Below, in pieces: positions 52,811-62,085 of a stretch of DNA of 64,000 bases; position 1 is the stretch's first letter; each line of letters opens with the position of its first letter. The stretch is from Mycobacterium adipatum (GTDB lineage Bacteria > Actinomycetota > Actinomycetes > Mycobacteriales > Mycobacteriaceae), in the NCBI RefSeq assembly GCF_001644575.1, contig NZ_CP015596.1, positions 5,518,001 through 5,582,000 on the forward strand. The letters run 5' to 3'. The notes under the pieces are model-generated. The model was given only the letters and a program-made list of their open reading frames with translations. It searched no databases and had not been told where the DNA came from. A program made the translations under genes and the position numbers.

Positions 52811-53592
52811 AGAAACCGCTGGGCCAGGCGACGCGCGGCACCACCGGGTACAACCGGCTGCGTCGCAGCGACCGCTGGTTGGTGCACTCCCCGCGGGTGC
52901 GCGCGGCGCTGCAGTCCACCGCCGATCCGCTGGTGGTGGATCTGGGTTACGGTGCGCTACCCATCACCACCCTGGAATTGGCATCGCGGCTGCAGACGGT
53001 GCGCGCCCAGGTGCGGGTGATCGGGCTGGAGATCCATCCCGAGCGGGTCCGCACCGCCCGGCAGGCCGCCACCGACGGTGTCGAGTTCGCGCTCGGCGGT
53101 TTCGAGCTGGCCGGGCTGACACCGGTGCTGGTGCGGGCGTTCAACGTGTTGCGGCAGTACCCGGTGACCGAGGTGGCCGACGCGTGGGCGCAGCTGTGCG
53201 CGCGGCTGGCCCCGGGCGGGCTGCTGATCGACGGGACGTGCGACGAACTGGGACGGCTGTGCTGCTGGGTGCTGCTGGACGCCGACGGTCCGGTGAGCCT
53301 GACCATGGCCTGTGACCCGTTCGCCATCGAACGCCCCTCCGACCTGGCCGAGCGGCTGCCGAAGGTGCTGATCCACCACAACGTGGCGGGCCAGCCGGTG
53401 CACACCCTGCTCCAGGCCGCGGACCGGGCCTGGGCGGCCGCGGCCGGGCACGGTGTGTTCGGCCCGCGGGTGCGCTGGCGGGCGATGCTGGCGCAGTTGC
53501 ACGGGGAGGGTTTTCCGGTCGATCCGCCGCGCCGGAGGCTGCGGGACGGGGTGCTCACCGTGCCGTGGGCGGCCGTCGCGCCGCCGACCTAG
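52789..53592 (+). CDS. Class I SAM-dependent methyltransferase-like protein
   Basis: 267 aa. [21 protein letters not shown] is a modified motif I (VVDLGxG), with [18 protein letters not shown] as motif II and [15 protein letters not shown] as a later strand. The N-terminal [15 protein letters not shown] is conserved-looking. Overlaps the DUF2505 gene by 22 nt, so they are co-transcribed. Target unknown. It is followed, 9 bp later, by the nitrilase gene with its own leaderless promoter. Confidence 0.75.
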   Translation: MDHRTGLKKPLGQATRGTTGYNRLRRSDRWLVHSPRVRAALQSTADPLVVDLGYGALPITTLELASRLQTVRAQVRVIGLEIHPERVRTARQAATDGVEFALGGFELAGLTPVLVRAFNVLRQYPVTEVADAWAQLCARLAPGGLLIDGTCDELGRLCCWVLLDADGPVSLTMACDPFAIERPSDLAERLPKVLIHHNVAGQPVHTLLQAADRAWAAAAGHGVFGPRVRWRAMLAQLHGEGFPVDPPRRRLRDGVLTVPWAAVAPPT

Positions 53593-53601
53593 GCTGGCGA
53601 C

Positions 53602-54408
53602 ATGCGGATTGCGCTCGCTCAGATCCGGTCCGGCACCGACCCGGCGGCAAACCTGGACCTCGTCGACTCCCACAGCCGTGCCGCCGCCGAGGCCGGCGCC
53701 ACGCTGGTGCTGTTTCCCGAGGCCACCATGTGCCGGTTCGGGGTGCCGCTGGCCCCGGTCGCCGAACCGCGCGACGGCCGCTGGGCCGACGGGGTGCGCT
53801 CGGTCGCGCAGCGCACCGGGATCACCGTCGTGGCGGGCATGTTCTGCCCGTCGGATGACGGCCGGGTGACCAACACGCTGATCGCGGCCGGCCCCGGCAC
53901 CGATGCGCACTACGACAAGATCCACCTTTACGACGCGTTCGGATTCGCCGAGTCCAAGACCGTGGCGCCCGGTGACCAGCCGACGGTCATCGATGTCGGC
54001 GGGGTGCGGGTCGGGCTGACCCTCTGCTACGACATCCGCTTCCCCGCGCTGTACACCGAACTGGCCGATCGCGGCGCTCAACTCATCACGGTGCACGCCT
54101 CCTGGGGGACCGGCCCCGGCAAGCTCGACCAGTGGACGTTGCTGGCCCGCGCGCGTGCCATCGACACCACCGCGGTGGTGGCCGCGGTCGATCAGGCCTA
54201 CCCCGGCGACGAGGTCGCCGCGCTCGGCCCGACCGGTGTGGGCGGCAGCCTGGTGGCCTCGGCGACCGGCGATGTCATCGCGGTCGCCGGAGCCGACGAA
54301 CAGCTGCTGGTGACCGATATCGACCTGACCGCCGCGGCCCGGGCCCGCGAGACGATCGCGGTGCTGCGTAACCGCACTCACTTCGCTAGGGCACAATCGA
54401 CGGCGTGA
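53602..54408 (+). CDS. Carbon-nitrogen hydrolase (nitrilase superfamily)
   Basis: 268 aa. Catalytic triad Glu40 (LFPEATM), Lys106 (YDKIHLYD) and Cys142 (LCYDIRFPAL). It resembles Nit-type deaminated-glutathione/amide hydrolases. TAGGCT (53590-53595, overlapping the upstream stop) is 6 nt before ATG 53602, indicating a leaderless promoter in addition to operon transcription. The stop overlaps the next start (GTGA). Corresponds to Rv0480c, a secreted-looking amidohydrolase in M. tuberculosis by memory; substrate unknown. Confidence 0.88.
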   Translation: MRIALAQIRSGTDPAANLDLVDSHSRAAAEAGATLVLFPEATMCRFGVPLAPVAEPRDGRWADGVRSVAQRTGITVVAGMFCPSDDGRVTNTLIAAGPGTDAHYDKIHLYDAFGFAESKTVAPGDQPTVIDVGGVRVGLTLCYDIRFPALYTELADRGAQLITVHASWGTGPGKLDQWTLLARARAIDTTAVVAAVDQAYPGDEVAALGPTGVGGSLVASATGDVIAVAGADEQLLVTDIDLTAAARARETIAVLRNRTHFARAQSTA

Positions 54409-55274
54409 CCGATCCCTGGGCCCGCCCCGCCGACGAGGTGCCCCCGCACCCGCCCGTGCCGCAGCCACCGCCGCCGCCCCAGCCGGAGCCGACGGCGGAG
54501 TCCACGCCGGAGCCCGAGCCGCGGAGCAAGCTCAAGCGCTTCTTCCGTGACCCGCTGTCCATCGTCCTGGTGGTGGTCATCGTCGCGGCCCTGGTGGTCG
54601 CCGGTGTCATCGGCACCGAGTTGGTGGCCCGCCGGATCGCCGACTCCACGGTCACCCGCGTCACCTCGTGTGTGGTGCAGGACAACGTCGAGGTGTCCTT
54701 CGGCCCGCGCCCGGTCGTGCTCCAATATCTGAGCGACAACTACAACAACATCACCGTGACCACCGGCGGCGAGCGTATCCGCGAGGCCGAGGGCATGAAG
54801 GCCGAGATCGTCATCAACGACGTCCGGGTCACCAACAATCCGGCCGCCCCGGGCACCGTCGGCGCGCTGGACGCCAAGATCACCTGGTCGGCCGACGGCA
54901 TCAAGCGGACCATCCAGAACGCGATCCCGCTGATCGGCAGTTTCGTCAACGGCGTGACCACCAACCCCAGCGACGGCACCATCGAACTGCAGGGCATGCT
55001 CGGCAGCATCGTCACCAAGCCCGAGGTCCGCAACAACGAGCTGACGCTGACGGTGGAGGCGCTGACCGGCCTGGGCTTCGTGCTGCCGCGGGAGACCGTG
55101 CAGCCCGCGCTGGACGCATTCTTGAAGCAGATGACCGAGAACTACCCGCTGGGCATCAAGGCCGACAGCGTCGAGGTGACCGACTCCGGGGTGATCGCGA
55201 AGTTCTTCACCCGCAACGCGACGATGCCGGCCAGCACCGGGCAGAACTCCGACCCGTGCTTCGCGGGGCTCTGA
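54405..55274 (+). CDS. DUF2993 (LmeA-like) membrane-anchored protein
   Basis: 289 aa. A Pro-rich cytoplasmic N-terminus (about 1-45), one helix (about 53-72), then an extracytoplasmic domain, with ELVARRIADSTVTRVTSC... typical of DUF2993. The family includes LmeA, needed for lipomannan/lipoarabinomannan elongation in mycobacteria. A paralogue role in envelope biogenesis is likely. GTG overlaps the nitrilase stop. Its TGA (55272-55274) touches the convergent stop at 55275-55277 with no base between. Confidence 0.8.
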   Translation: MTDPWARPADEVPPHPPVPQPPPPPQPEPTAESTPEPEPRSKLKRFFRDPLSIVLVVVIVAALVVAGVIGTELVARRIADSTVTRVTSCVVQDNVEVSFGPRPVVLQYLSDNYNNITVTTGGERIREAEGMKAEIVINDVRVTNNPAAPGTVGALDAKITWSADGIKRTIQNAIPLIGSFVNGVTTNPSDGTIELQGMLGSIVTKPEVRNNELTLTVEALTGLGFVLPRETVQPALDAFLKQMTENYPLGIKADSVEVTDSGVIAKFFTRNATMPASTGQNSDPCFAGL

Positions 55275-55670
55275 CTAGAACGGCTCTTCGGTGCCGCCCG
55301 GGTTACACCCGGCGGCGACCAGTTCGGCGTCGCTGACCACGGGGCGCCACGGCTCCAGATTCCAGCTGGTCTTGCCCGGCTCGATGAACTCGGCGAACTG
55401 CCAGTGGCAGTTGAACTGGGCCTGCATGCCCGGGATATCGGCCTCCGGCGAGAGGGTCAGCACCTCGGCCCAGGCCTGGTCCTGCTGGGCCTGAGTGCCC
55501 GGTGTCGCGGCCTGCGCCCGACCCGCGGGCGTCGGATACACCCGCAGGCTCTTCAGGTCGCCCCACTGCACCCAGGAGGTGTGGTCGATGTAGCCGACGG
55601 GCTCGGCGGCGGCAACCGGCGCGCTCAGCAGCACGCCTGCCGCGCACAGCGCGGCACTGACGAGGCGCAT
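55275..55670 (-). CDS. Secreted DUF2599-type protein
   Basis: 131 aa. Signal peptide MRLVSAALCAAGVLLSAPVAAA, then a mature part with HTSWVQWGDLKSLRVYPTPAGR and two cysteines (FNCHWQF, AAGCNPG) placed for a disulfide. The layout of Tyr/Trp-rich N-part and Cys pair matches DUF2599 exported proteins of mycobacteria. It is in line with the DUF2516 gene upstream (4-bp gap) and matches Rv0477 as I recall. Function unknown. Confidence 0.8.
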   Translation of the reverse strand: MRLVSAALCAAGVLLSAPVAAAEPVGYIDHTSWVQWGDLKSLRVYPTPAGRAQAATPGTQAQQDQAWAEVLTLSPEADIPGMQAQFNCHWQFAEFIEPGKTSWNLEPWRPVVSDAELVAAGCNPGGTEEPF

Positions 55671-55674
55671 CGGG

Positions 55675-55956
55675 TCAGCGCGACTTTCCCTGGATTTCCA
55701 GGATCTTCGGTCGCACATCGACCAGGTAGACACCCGTCGCGCAGGCGCAGATGGCGGCGCCGAACGCGTCGCGCAGCAGCAACGCCAGCAGTACACCGCC
55801 GCCCAGGATCAACAACCAGACCGGCTTGGTGAGCTTCCCGGCCGCGGTGTACGCGTCAGGCCGTTGCATCGCGGCGTGCACAAAGGAGTACACGCCGGCC
55901 AGGACCACGATCCCGACCAGCACAAGAAGAATGGCACCCGCCAGGTTTGCAAGCAT
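55675..55956 (-). CDS. DUF2516 membrane protein
   Basis: 93 aa with three helices: [41 protein letters not shown] and [28 protein letters not shown] between helices is the conserved loop. ATG 55956; a GTG just upstream (55959) is possible. It lies downstream of hbhA (44-bp gap) and before the secreted gene. Function unknown. Confidence 0.8.
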   Translation of the reverse strand: MLANLAGAILLVLVGIVVLAGVYSFVHAAMQRPDAYTAAGKLTKPVWLLILGGGVLLALLLRDAFGAAICACATGVYLVDVRPKILEIQGKSR

Positions 55957-56000
55957 CACGCCTGCAGCCTATGCGGGTGCCATTCCCTTGGCGAATGAAA

Positions 56001-56621
56001 CTACTTCTGGGTGACCTTCTTGGCCGGCGCCGCCTTCTTGGCCGGGGCGGCCTTCTTGGCGGCCGGGGTGGCGGCGGCCTTCTTGGCCGGAGCCTTCTTC
56101 GCCGGGGTGGCCGGGGTGGACTTCTCGGCCTTCTTCGGCAGTTCCACGCCGACCAGCTTGGCGGCCCGCTCGCCGACCGCGCGGGTCTGGCTGGCGACGG
56201 TGCCCAGCGCATCCTGGGTCAGCTCGACGGCCTGGTCGGTGACCTCTTCCACGCGCGAGGCGGCCTCTTCCAGGGCGGGCTGGTTACGCAGCCGCTCCAG
56301 GGCGGCCTCGCCGCGCTCGACCAGCTTGTTGTACTGGCTCTGCGCCTCGTCGGCGTACTTCTCGGCGACCTTGCGCAGTTCCTCGGGGGTCAGCTTGTCG
56401 CGCAGCTCGTCGAACTGGGTGGGCAGATCTTCCTGAAGCTTGGTCAGCCGCGCGCGGCCTTCCTCGACGCGGGTCTTGCCGTCGGTGCGGGCTTCGCCGG
56501 CACGGTCACGCAGGGTGTCGACGATCTCGTTGACCTTGGCCAGGGCCAGGTCGGCAGCGCCGACCGCCGCCAGCAACGGCGCCTTGAGGTCTTCGACAGT
56601 CGGCTGGGTCTTCTCGCTCAT
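56001..56621 (-). CDS. hbhA: Heparin-binding haemagglutinin HbhA
   Basis: 206 aa. A long coiled-coil region (about 10-150) is followed by a Lys/Ala/Pro-rich tail ([19 protein letters not shown] ... [12 protein letters not shown]), the heparin-binding, methylated tail of HbhA. It mediates adhesion to epithelial cells in pathogenic mycobacteria and binds lipid bodies in others. GAGAGGAAG precedes the ATG. It follows the XRE-type gene by 11 bp, matching hbhA-Rv0474. Confidence 0.95.
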   Translation of the reverse strand: MSEKTQPTVEDLKAPLLAAVGAADLALAKVNEIVDTLRDRAGEARTDGKTRVEEGRARLTKLQEDLPTQFDELRDKLTPEELRKVAEKYADEAQSQYNKLVERGEAALERLRNQPALEEAASRVEEVTDQAVELTQDALGTVASQTRAVGERAAKLVGVELPKKAEKSTPATPAKKAPAKKAAATPAAKKAAPAKKAAPAKKVTQK

Positions 56622-56632
56622 GGTGCTTCCTC

Positions 56633-57064
56633 TCAGATGGTGGTCGGTTGTGCAGCGGGTTGTTCGGATTCGACTGCTGCGGCATCGATTTCGGCCTCGG
56701 CCTCGTTCTGCAGACAGAACGTGTTGTAGATGTCGAGCAGAACCTGCTTCTGCCGTTCGGTGATCGCGGTATCGGTGATGATCGCGTCGCGCACCAAGCT
56801 GGCCTCGCTGGGTTCGAGCATCCCAGCCTGGATGTAGAGCACCTCGGCGGAAACACGCAATGCCTTGGCGATCTGGTTGAGCACATCAGCCGACGGTTTC
56901 CGAAGCCCACGCTCGATCTGGCTGAGGTAGGGATTGCTGACCCCGGCCTTCTCGGCAAGTTGGCGCACCGATACCTGCGCCGCCTCGCGTTGGGTTCGAA
57001 TGAAGCTGCCGATGTCCTGCGCGGCATTGCTCACCACAGCGGCAAGATTTTCGTCCTGCGTCAT
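56633..57064 (-). CDS. XRE-family transcriptional regulator
   Basis: 143 aa. HTH_3 domain about 18-70: [51 protein letters not shown]. The C-terminal helix region is acidic. The ATG at 57064 has GAGG upstream; the frame extends to 57148 only by chance. I recall Rv0474 as a copper-responsive repressor and it sits directly before hbhA. Upstream is a cluster of GAGTGCT/AGCACTC half sites that may be its operator. Confidence 0.9.
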   Translation of the reverse strand: MTQDENLAAVVSNAAQDIGSFIRTQREAAQVSVRQLAEKAGVSNPYLSQIERGLRKPSADVLNQIAKALRVSAEVLYIQAGMLEPSEASLVRDAIITDTAITERQKQVLLDIYNTFCLQNEAEAEIDAAAVESEQPAAQPTTI

Positions 57065-57116
57065 GTTGAGGCCTCGATCCGTCGGTTTATGGCTGACAGA
57101 GACCACGGTAGGCACG

Positions 57117-57151
57117 AGTGCTAACAATTGCAAGCACTCTGCTAGCACTCA
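57117..57151. promoter_or_regulatory. GAGTGCT/AGCACTC half-site cluster upstream of the XRE gene
   Basis: GAGTGCTAA (57117-57125), AGCACTC (57134-57140) and AGCACTC (57145-57151) form inverted (10-bp spacer) and direct (11-bp period) repeats, with TGCTAGCA between the last two. The half-site is the same as in CIRCE, but the order and spacing differ from TTAGCACTC-N9-GAGTGCTAA. Position upstream of an XRE gene suggests its operator. Confidence 0.5.
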
Positions 57152-58441
57152 GAACAGCAGCTGCGCGACGGTGTAGATCACCAGCCCGGCCAACGACCCG
57201 ACCACCGTGCCGTTGATTCGGATGAACTGCAGGTCACGGCCCACGTGGAGCTCGATCCGACGACTCGCCTCGTCGGCATCCCAGCGTTCGATCGTCTCGG
57301 TGATGATCGCTGTGATCTCCGTCCCATACTGGGCCACGAGGTGGTGCGCGGCCCGCACGATCCAGTTGTCGACCTTGTCGCGCAACTCCGGGTCATCGCA
57401 CAGCGATTCACCGATGCGCACCACGGTGTCACTCACCCGGGTCCGCAGCGTCGAGGACGGATCGTCGACGGATTCGAGCACGATCCGCTTGGCCGCGGCC
57501 CAGGCCGTCTCGGCCGCCCGCGCCACCTCGTCGCGCGCCATGATCTGTTCCTTCACGTTCTCGGCACGCTGGATGGTGGCGTCATCGCTCTGCAGATCGG
57601 AGGCGAACTCGAAGAGGAACTTCGTGGCCGAGCGGCGCAGTTCGTGGTTCGGGTCGCGGCGCACCTTATCGGTGAAATCCATCAGTTCCCGGTGGATCCG
57701 ATCGCCGACCAGGTGATCCACCCAGCGCGGCGACCAGGTCGGGGAATCGCGCTCGATCACCCGCTCGATCACCTCGCCGGAGTTCAGCGACCACTGGAAG
57801 GCCCGGTCCGCCAGCAGCTGCAGCAGCGCCTCCTGTCGGCCCTCTTCGAGCAGGCTGGAGAGCACCCTGCCGATCGGCGGGCCCCACTGCGGTTCGGCGA
57901 TGCGCTTGATGATCATCCGGTCCAGTACCTGCTGGACATCCTCGTCACGCAGCATCTCGACCAGCACGCGCAGCACCGTGGACACCTCCGCGGCGACCCG
58001 GTCGGCGTTGCGCTTGTCCGCCAGCCATTTGCCGGTCCGGCCGGCCACTTCGGCGTCGCGCAACTTCGTGGCGACCACCTCGGGCGACATGAAGTTCTCC
58101 CGCACGAAGTTGCCCAGCCCCTCGCCGAGCTGATCCTTCTTGCGTTTGATGATCGCAGTGTGCGGGATGGGGATGCCCAGCGGATGCTTGAACAGGGCGG
58201 TCACCGCGAACCAGTCCGCGAGCGCGCCGATCATGCCCGCCTCGGCGGCGGCCCGTACATAGCCGACCCACGGCCCCGCGCCACCGCGCGATTGCAGCCA
58301 GGTGCAGACCAGGAAGATCACCGTCGCGCCGAGCAGGAAGCCCAGCGCCACGGCCTTCATCCGCCGCAACCCGCGCAGCCGTTCCCGATCTGCCTCCGAG
58401 TCGGCACCGGCCAGCGACTCCGCGAAACTCGTGTGTACCAC
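57149..58441 (-). CDS. DUF445 membrane protein
   Basis: 430 aa. N-terminal helix near MKAVALGFLLGATVIFLVCTW, WVGYVRAAAEAGMIGALADWFAVTALFKHPLGIPIPHTAIIKRKKDQLGEGLGNFV is the family signature, and a C-terminal helix (GSLAGLVIYTVAQLLF) closes it. DUF445 proteins are widespread, two-pass membrane proteins of unknown function. GTG 58441 is directly after GGGGGA; a start at Met28 is possible. It is divergent from madR, with overlapping promoters in the 78-bp gap. Confidence 0.82.
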   Translation of the reverse strand: MVHTSFAESLAGADSEADRERLRGLRRMKAVALGFLLGATVIFLVCTWLQSRGGAGPWVGYVRAAAEAGMIGALADWFAVTALFKHPLGIPIPHTAIIKRKKDQLGEGLGNFVRENFMSPEVVATKLRDAEVAGRTGKWLADKRNADRVAAEVSTVLRVLVEMLRDEDVQQVLDRMIIKRIAEPQWGPPIGRVLSSLLEEGRQEALLQLLADRAFQWSLNSGEVIERVIERDSPTWSPRWVDHLVGDRIHRELMDFTDKVRRDPNHELRRSATKFLFEFASDLQSDDATIQRAENVKEQIMARDEVARAAETAWAAAKRIVLESVDDPSSTLRTRVSDTVVRIGESLCDDPELRDKVDNWIVRAAHHLVAQYGTEITAIITETIERWDADEASRRIELHVGRDLQFIRINGTVVGSLAGLVIYTVAQLLF

Positions 58442-58499
58442 TCCCCCATCATCCGCTACCGCGAAGGCGGCCCGTCCACCGTAGTATCGAGTAGACCTA

Positions 58500-58515
58500 G
58501 TGATTGGATTATCAC
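58500..58515 (+). promoter_or_regulatory. GTGAT-N6-ATCAC palindrome before madR
   Basis: GTGATtggattATCAC (58500-58515) ends 4 bp before the GTG start of the TetR gene, where a dimeric TetR regulator could bind to control itself and the divergent DUF445 gene. Confidence 0.4.
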
Positions 58516-58519
58516 GACT

Positions 58520-59221
58520 GTGGCACAGCAGAGCGCGGCAGCGGTGAAGACCGACGGCCGGAAACGACGCTGGCACCAGCACAAAGTCGAACGACGCAAT
58601 GAGCTGGTGGATGGCACGCTGGAGGCTATCCGGCAGCGTGGCGCGAACGTGAGCATGGACGAGATCGCGGCCGAGATCGGCGTGTCCAAGACGGTGCTCT
58701 ATCGCTATTTCGTGGACAAGAACGATCTCACCACCGCGGTGATGATGCGGTTCGCCCAAGTCACCCTGATTCCCAACATGGCGTCGGCGCTGTCGTCGAA
58801 CCTGGACGGCTACACCCTGGTCCGGGAGATCATCCGGGTGTACGTGGATACGGTGGCCTCCGAGCCGGAGCCGTACCGGTTCGTCATGTCCAACACCAGC
58901 TCCAGCCGCACCAAGGCCATCAACGACTCCGAGCAGATCATCGCCCGGATGCTGGCGGTCATGCTGCGCCGTCGCATGCAGGCCGCAGGGATGGACACCT
59001 CGGGGGTGGAGCCGTGGGCCTTCATGATCGTCGGCGGTGTGCAGCTGGCGACGCACTCGTGGATGTCGAATCCGCGGATGAGCACCGCCGACCTCATCGA
59101 TTACCTGACGATGCTGTCGTGGAGCTCGCTGTGCGGCATCGTCGAGGTGGGCGGCTCGCTGGAGAAGTTCAACTCGCAGCCTCATCCATCACCCGTTCTG
59201 CCCTCGCACCTGCTTGACTAG
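58520..59221 (+). CDS. madR: TetR-family regulator, MadR-like
   Basis: 233 aa. HTH: GTLEAIRQRGANVSMDEIAAEIGVSKTVLYRYFVDKNDLT (about 37-76), then an all-helical ligand domain. It matches the mycobacterial acyl-CoA-responsive repressor of mycolic acid desaturase genes (Rv0472c/MadR) by position next to DUF445 and by general length; the identity is from memory. A palindrome just upstream may be autoregulatory. Downstream, 6 bp later, lies ppk2 in the same direction. Confidence 0.85.
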   Translation: MAQQSAAAVKTDGRKRRWHQHKVERRNELVDGTLEAIRQRGANVSMDEIAAEIGVSKTVLYRYFVDKNDLTTAVMMRFAQVTLIPNMASALSSNLDGYTLVREIIRVYVDTVASEPEPYRFVMSNTSSSRTKAINDSEQIIARMLAVMLRRRMQAAGMDTSGVEPWAFMIVGGVQLATHSWMSNPRMSTADLIDYLTMLSWSSLCGIVEVGGSLEKFNSQPHPSPVLPSHLLD

Positions 59222-59227
59222 CGAGTT

Positions 59228-60100
59228 GTGAGCCCAGAGAGCATTTCGGAACTGCCCGCGTTGTGGAGCCACGAGCCCCACAACCACCTCCGGTTCGAGC
59301 CCGGGGACAAGGTTTCCGAGATCGACGCCGAGGCCACCCCCGGATTCACCGGTTCCAAACAGGACGCCCCCGCGCTGCAGGCCGAACGCAATGAGCGCTT
59401 CGCCGGCCTGCAGGAGATGCTCTACGCCAACAGCCGCAGCGGCGATCACCGTTCGGTGCTGCTGGTGTTGCAGGGCATGGACACTGCGGGCAAGGGTGGC
59501 ATCGTCAAACACGTTGTCGGGGCGGGTAATCCGCAGGGCATTCAGTACCGTAGCTTCGGCAAGCCGACGCCGGAGGAGCTGGCACACCACTACCTGTGGC
59601 GCATCAACAAGGCGCTGCCGGCCGCCGGTCACATCGGCGTCTTCGACCGGTCGCACTATGAGGACGTCCTGATCGTGCGGGTGCACAATCTGGTGCCGCC
59701 GGATGTCTGGGGCGCCCGCTACGACGAGATCAACGCGTTCGAGCGCGAACTCGTCGACACCGGGACCACGATCGTCAAGGTGGCGATGTTCGTCTCGCTC
59801 GAGGAACAGAAGAAGCGCCTCGCCGAACGACTGGACCGGCCGGACAAGTACTGGAAGTACAACCCTGCCGATATCGATGAGCGACTGAAATGGCCGCTCT
59901 ACCAGGAGGCCTATCAGGCCATGCTGGACAAGACGTCGACCGAGTACGCGCCGTGGTACATCGTGCCGTGCAACCGCAAGTGGTACAGCAGGCTCGCGGT
60001 GCTGGAACTGATGATCGAGGCGCTCAAGGGCCTCGATCTGCAGTGGCCCCCAGCCGGTTTCGACGTCGAGGCGGAAAAGCAGCGACTCAAGGACGCCTGA
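59228..60100 (+). CDS. ppk2: Polyphosphate kinase 2
   Basis: 290 aa single-domain PPK2. Walker A GMDTAGKGG (83-91), Walker B GVFDRSHYEDV (about 137-147), and the lid region RLAERLDRPDKYWKYNPADIDER. PPK2 enzymes transfer phosphate between polyphosphate and (d)NDP/NMP. With ppx1, SenX3-RegX3 and PhoU in this window, it belongs to the phosphate/polyphosphate group. GTG start, 6 bp after madR. From memory, M. tuberculosis Rv0471c at this place is not a PPK2, so content differs. Confidence 0.9.
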   Translation: MSPESISELPALWSHEPHNHLRFEPGDKVSEIDAEATPGFTGSKQDAPALQAERNERFAGLQEMLYANSRSGDHRSVLLVLQGMDTAGKGGIVKHVVGAGNPQGIQYRSFGKPTPEELAHHYLWRINKALPAAGHIGVFDRSHYEDVLIVRVHNLVPPDVWGARYDEINAFERELVDTGTTIVKVAMFVSLEEQKKRLAERLDRPDKYWKYNPADIDERLKWPLYQEAYQAMLDKTSTEYAPWYIVPCNRKWYSRLAVLELMIEALKGLDLQWPPAGFDVEAEKQRLKDA

Positions 60101-60113
60101 CGGTGCCGTCTGG

Positions 60114-61064
<951 letters not shown>

Positions 61065-61083
61065 TCAAGAACTCTACCTCACA

Positions 61084-61096
61084 TTAGCCTGGCTAA
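61084..61096 (-). promoter_or_regulatory. TTAGCC-T-GGCTAA palindrome in the umaA promoter
   Basis: A perfect 13-bp inverted repeat (61084-61096). On the minus strand it overlaps TAATGT (a TAnnnT -10), about 85 bp upstream of umaA. It differs from the IdeR box by spacing. An operator for a regulator of mycolate modification is possible. Confidence 0.4.
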
Positions 61097-61109
61097 CTTT
61101 TGGCGGAAT

Positions 61110-61964
61110 TCAGTAGGTGTAGAAGCCCTGCCCCGACTTCTTGCCCAACTGACCCGCTTCCACCATGCGCAACAGAAGCGGCGGCGGACCGTAAAGCGGT
61201 TCCTTGAACTCCTCATACATCTTGTCGGCGATCAACTTGAGTGTGTCAAGACCGACCAGATCAGACAACCTCAACGGGCCCATCGGATGCGACAGTCCGC
61301 CCACCACGGCCTTGTCCACGTCCTCGACCGTGGCAAAGCCGGCCTCGACCATCCGCACCGCCGACAGCAGGTAGGGCACCAGCAGCGCGTTGACCACGAA
61401 GCCGGACCGGTCCGAGCAGCGCACGACCTGCTTGCCCAGCGCGTTGGCCGCGAAATCCTCGGTCCGCGTGAGGGCCCCGTCGGAGGTGACCAGCGTGGAG
61501 ATCAGTTCGACCAGCGGCAGCACCGGGACGGGGTTGAAGAAGTGCAGTCCCAGCACGCGCTGTGGATTCTGGGTGGCTGCCGCGATCCGCATGATCGGGA
61601 TGCTCGACGTGTTGGACGCCAGCACGGCATCCGGGTCGGTGATGACACGATCCAGTTCGGCGAAGACCTTCGATTTGACGGTGTCGTCCTCGACGATCGC
61701 CTCGATGGTGAGCTGCCGGTCGGCCATATCGGCCAGGCTGGTGGTGAAGGTCAGGCGCGCCAGGGTCGCGTCGCGGTCGGCCTCGCTCAGCTTGCCCTTG
61801 GCGGCCGCGCGGTCCAGCGAGGCGGTGATCCGCTTGCTGCCCGCACTGATCAGATCGTCGGTGGGTTCGAACACCAGCACCTGCGCCCCGGCCTTCGCGC
61901 ACACCTCGGCGATCCCGCCGCCCATCTGTCCGGCGCCGATGACGCCAACCCGCTCAATGCTCAC
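61110..61964 (-). CDS. fadB2: 3-hydroxybutyryl-CoA dehydrogenase
   Basis: 284 aa. NAD-binding VGVIGAGQMGGGIAEVCAKAG (6-26), ASNTSSIPIMRIAAATQNPQRVLGLHFFNPVPVLPLVELI with the catalytic His, and the C-terminal FVVNALLVPYLLSAVRMVEAG...DLVGLDTL. It oxidises 3-hydroxyacyl-CoA in beta-oxidation or the reverse. GTG at 61964 is preceded by GGGAGAT. It lies downstream of icl, separated by a hairpin, and is followed by umaA. Confidence 0.94.
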   Translation of the reverse strand: MSIERVGVIGAGQMGGGIAEVCAKAGAQVLVFEPTDDLISAGSKRITASLDRAAAKGKLSEADRDATLARLTFTTSLADMADRQLTIEAIVEDDTVKSKVFAELDRVITDPDAVLASNTSSIPIMRIAAATQNPQRVLGLHFFNPVPVLPLVELISTLVTSDGALTRTEDFAANALGKQVVRCSDRSGFVVNALLVPYLLSAVRMVEAGFATVEDVDKAVVGGLSHPMGPLRLSDLVGLDTLKLIADKMYEEFKEPLYGPPPLLLRMVEAGQLGKKSGQGFYTY

Positions 61965-61984
61965 TCACATCTCCCTAAACATGG

Positions 61985-62023
61985 CGTCAGGCCCCGCCCG
62001 CATGATGCGGACGAGGCCTGACG
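61985..62023 (-). terminator. Strong hairpin between icl and fadB2
   Basis: CGTCAGGCC (61985-61993) and GGCCTGACG (62015-62023) pair perfectly over 9 bp, with an inner CCGC/GCGG stem (61998-62001 and 62007-62010). Downstream of it in RNA sense there is only a weak T run (CATGTTTAG). It can serve as an icl terminator or attenuator, or as 3' end protection. Confidence 0.6.
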
Positions 62024-62085
62024 TTATCAACCCTTGGCGATCCAACTTCTAGTGACCGAATCCCATCGGTTTCACTTCGCTTCGC

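Noticed and set aside
55274..55275. deoC gene expected from M. tuberculosis synteny
   Set aside because: The LmeA-like and DUF2599 genes abut with no room; deoC is simply absent at this place.
61084..61096. IdeR iron box
   Set aside because: TTAG and CTAA are present but separated by five bases instead of one, so the 19-bp IdeR consensus is not met.
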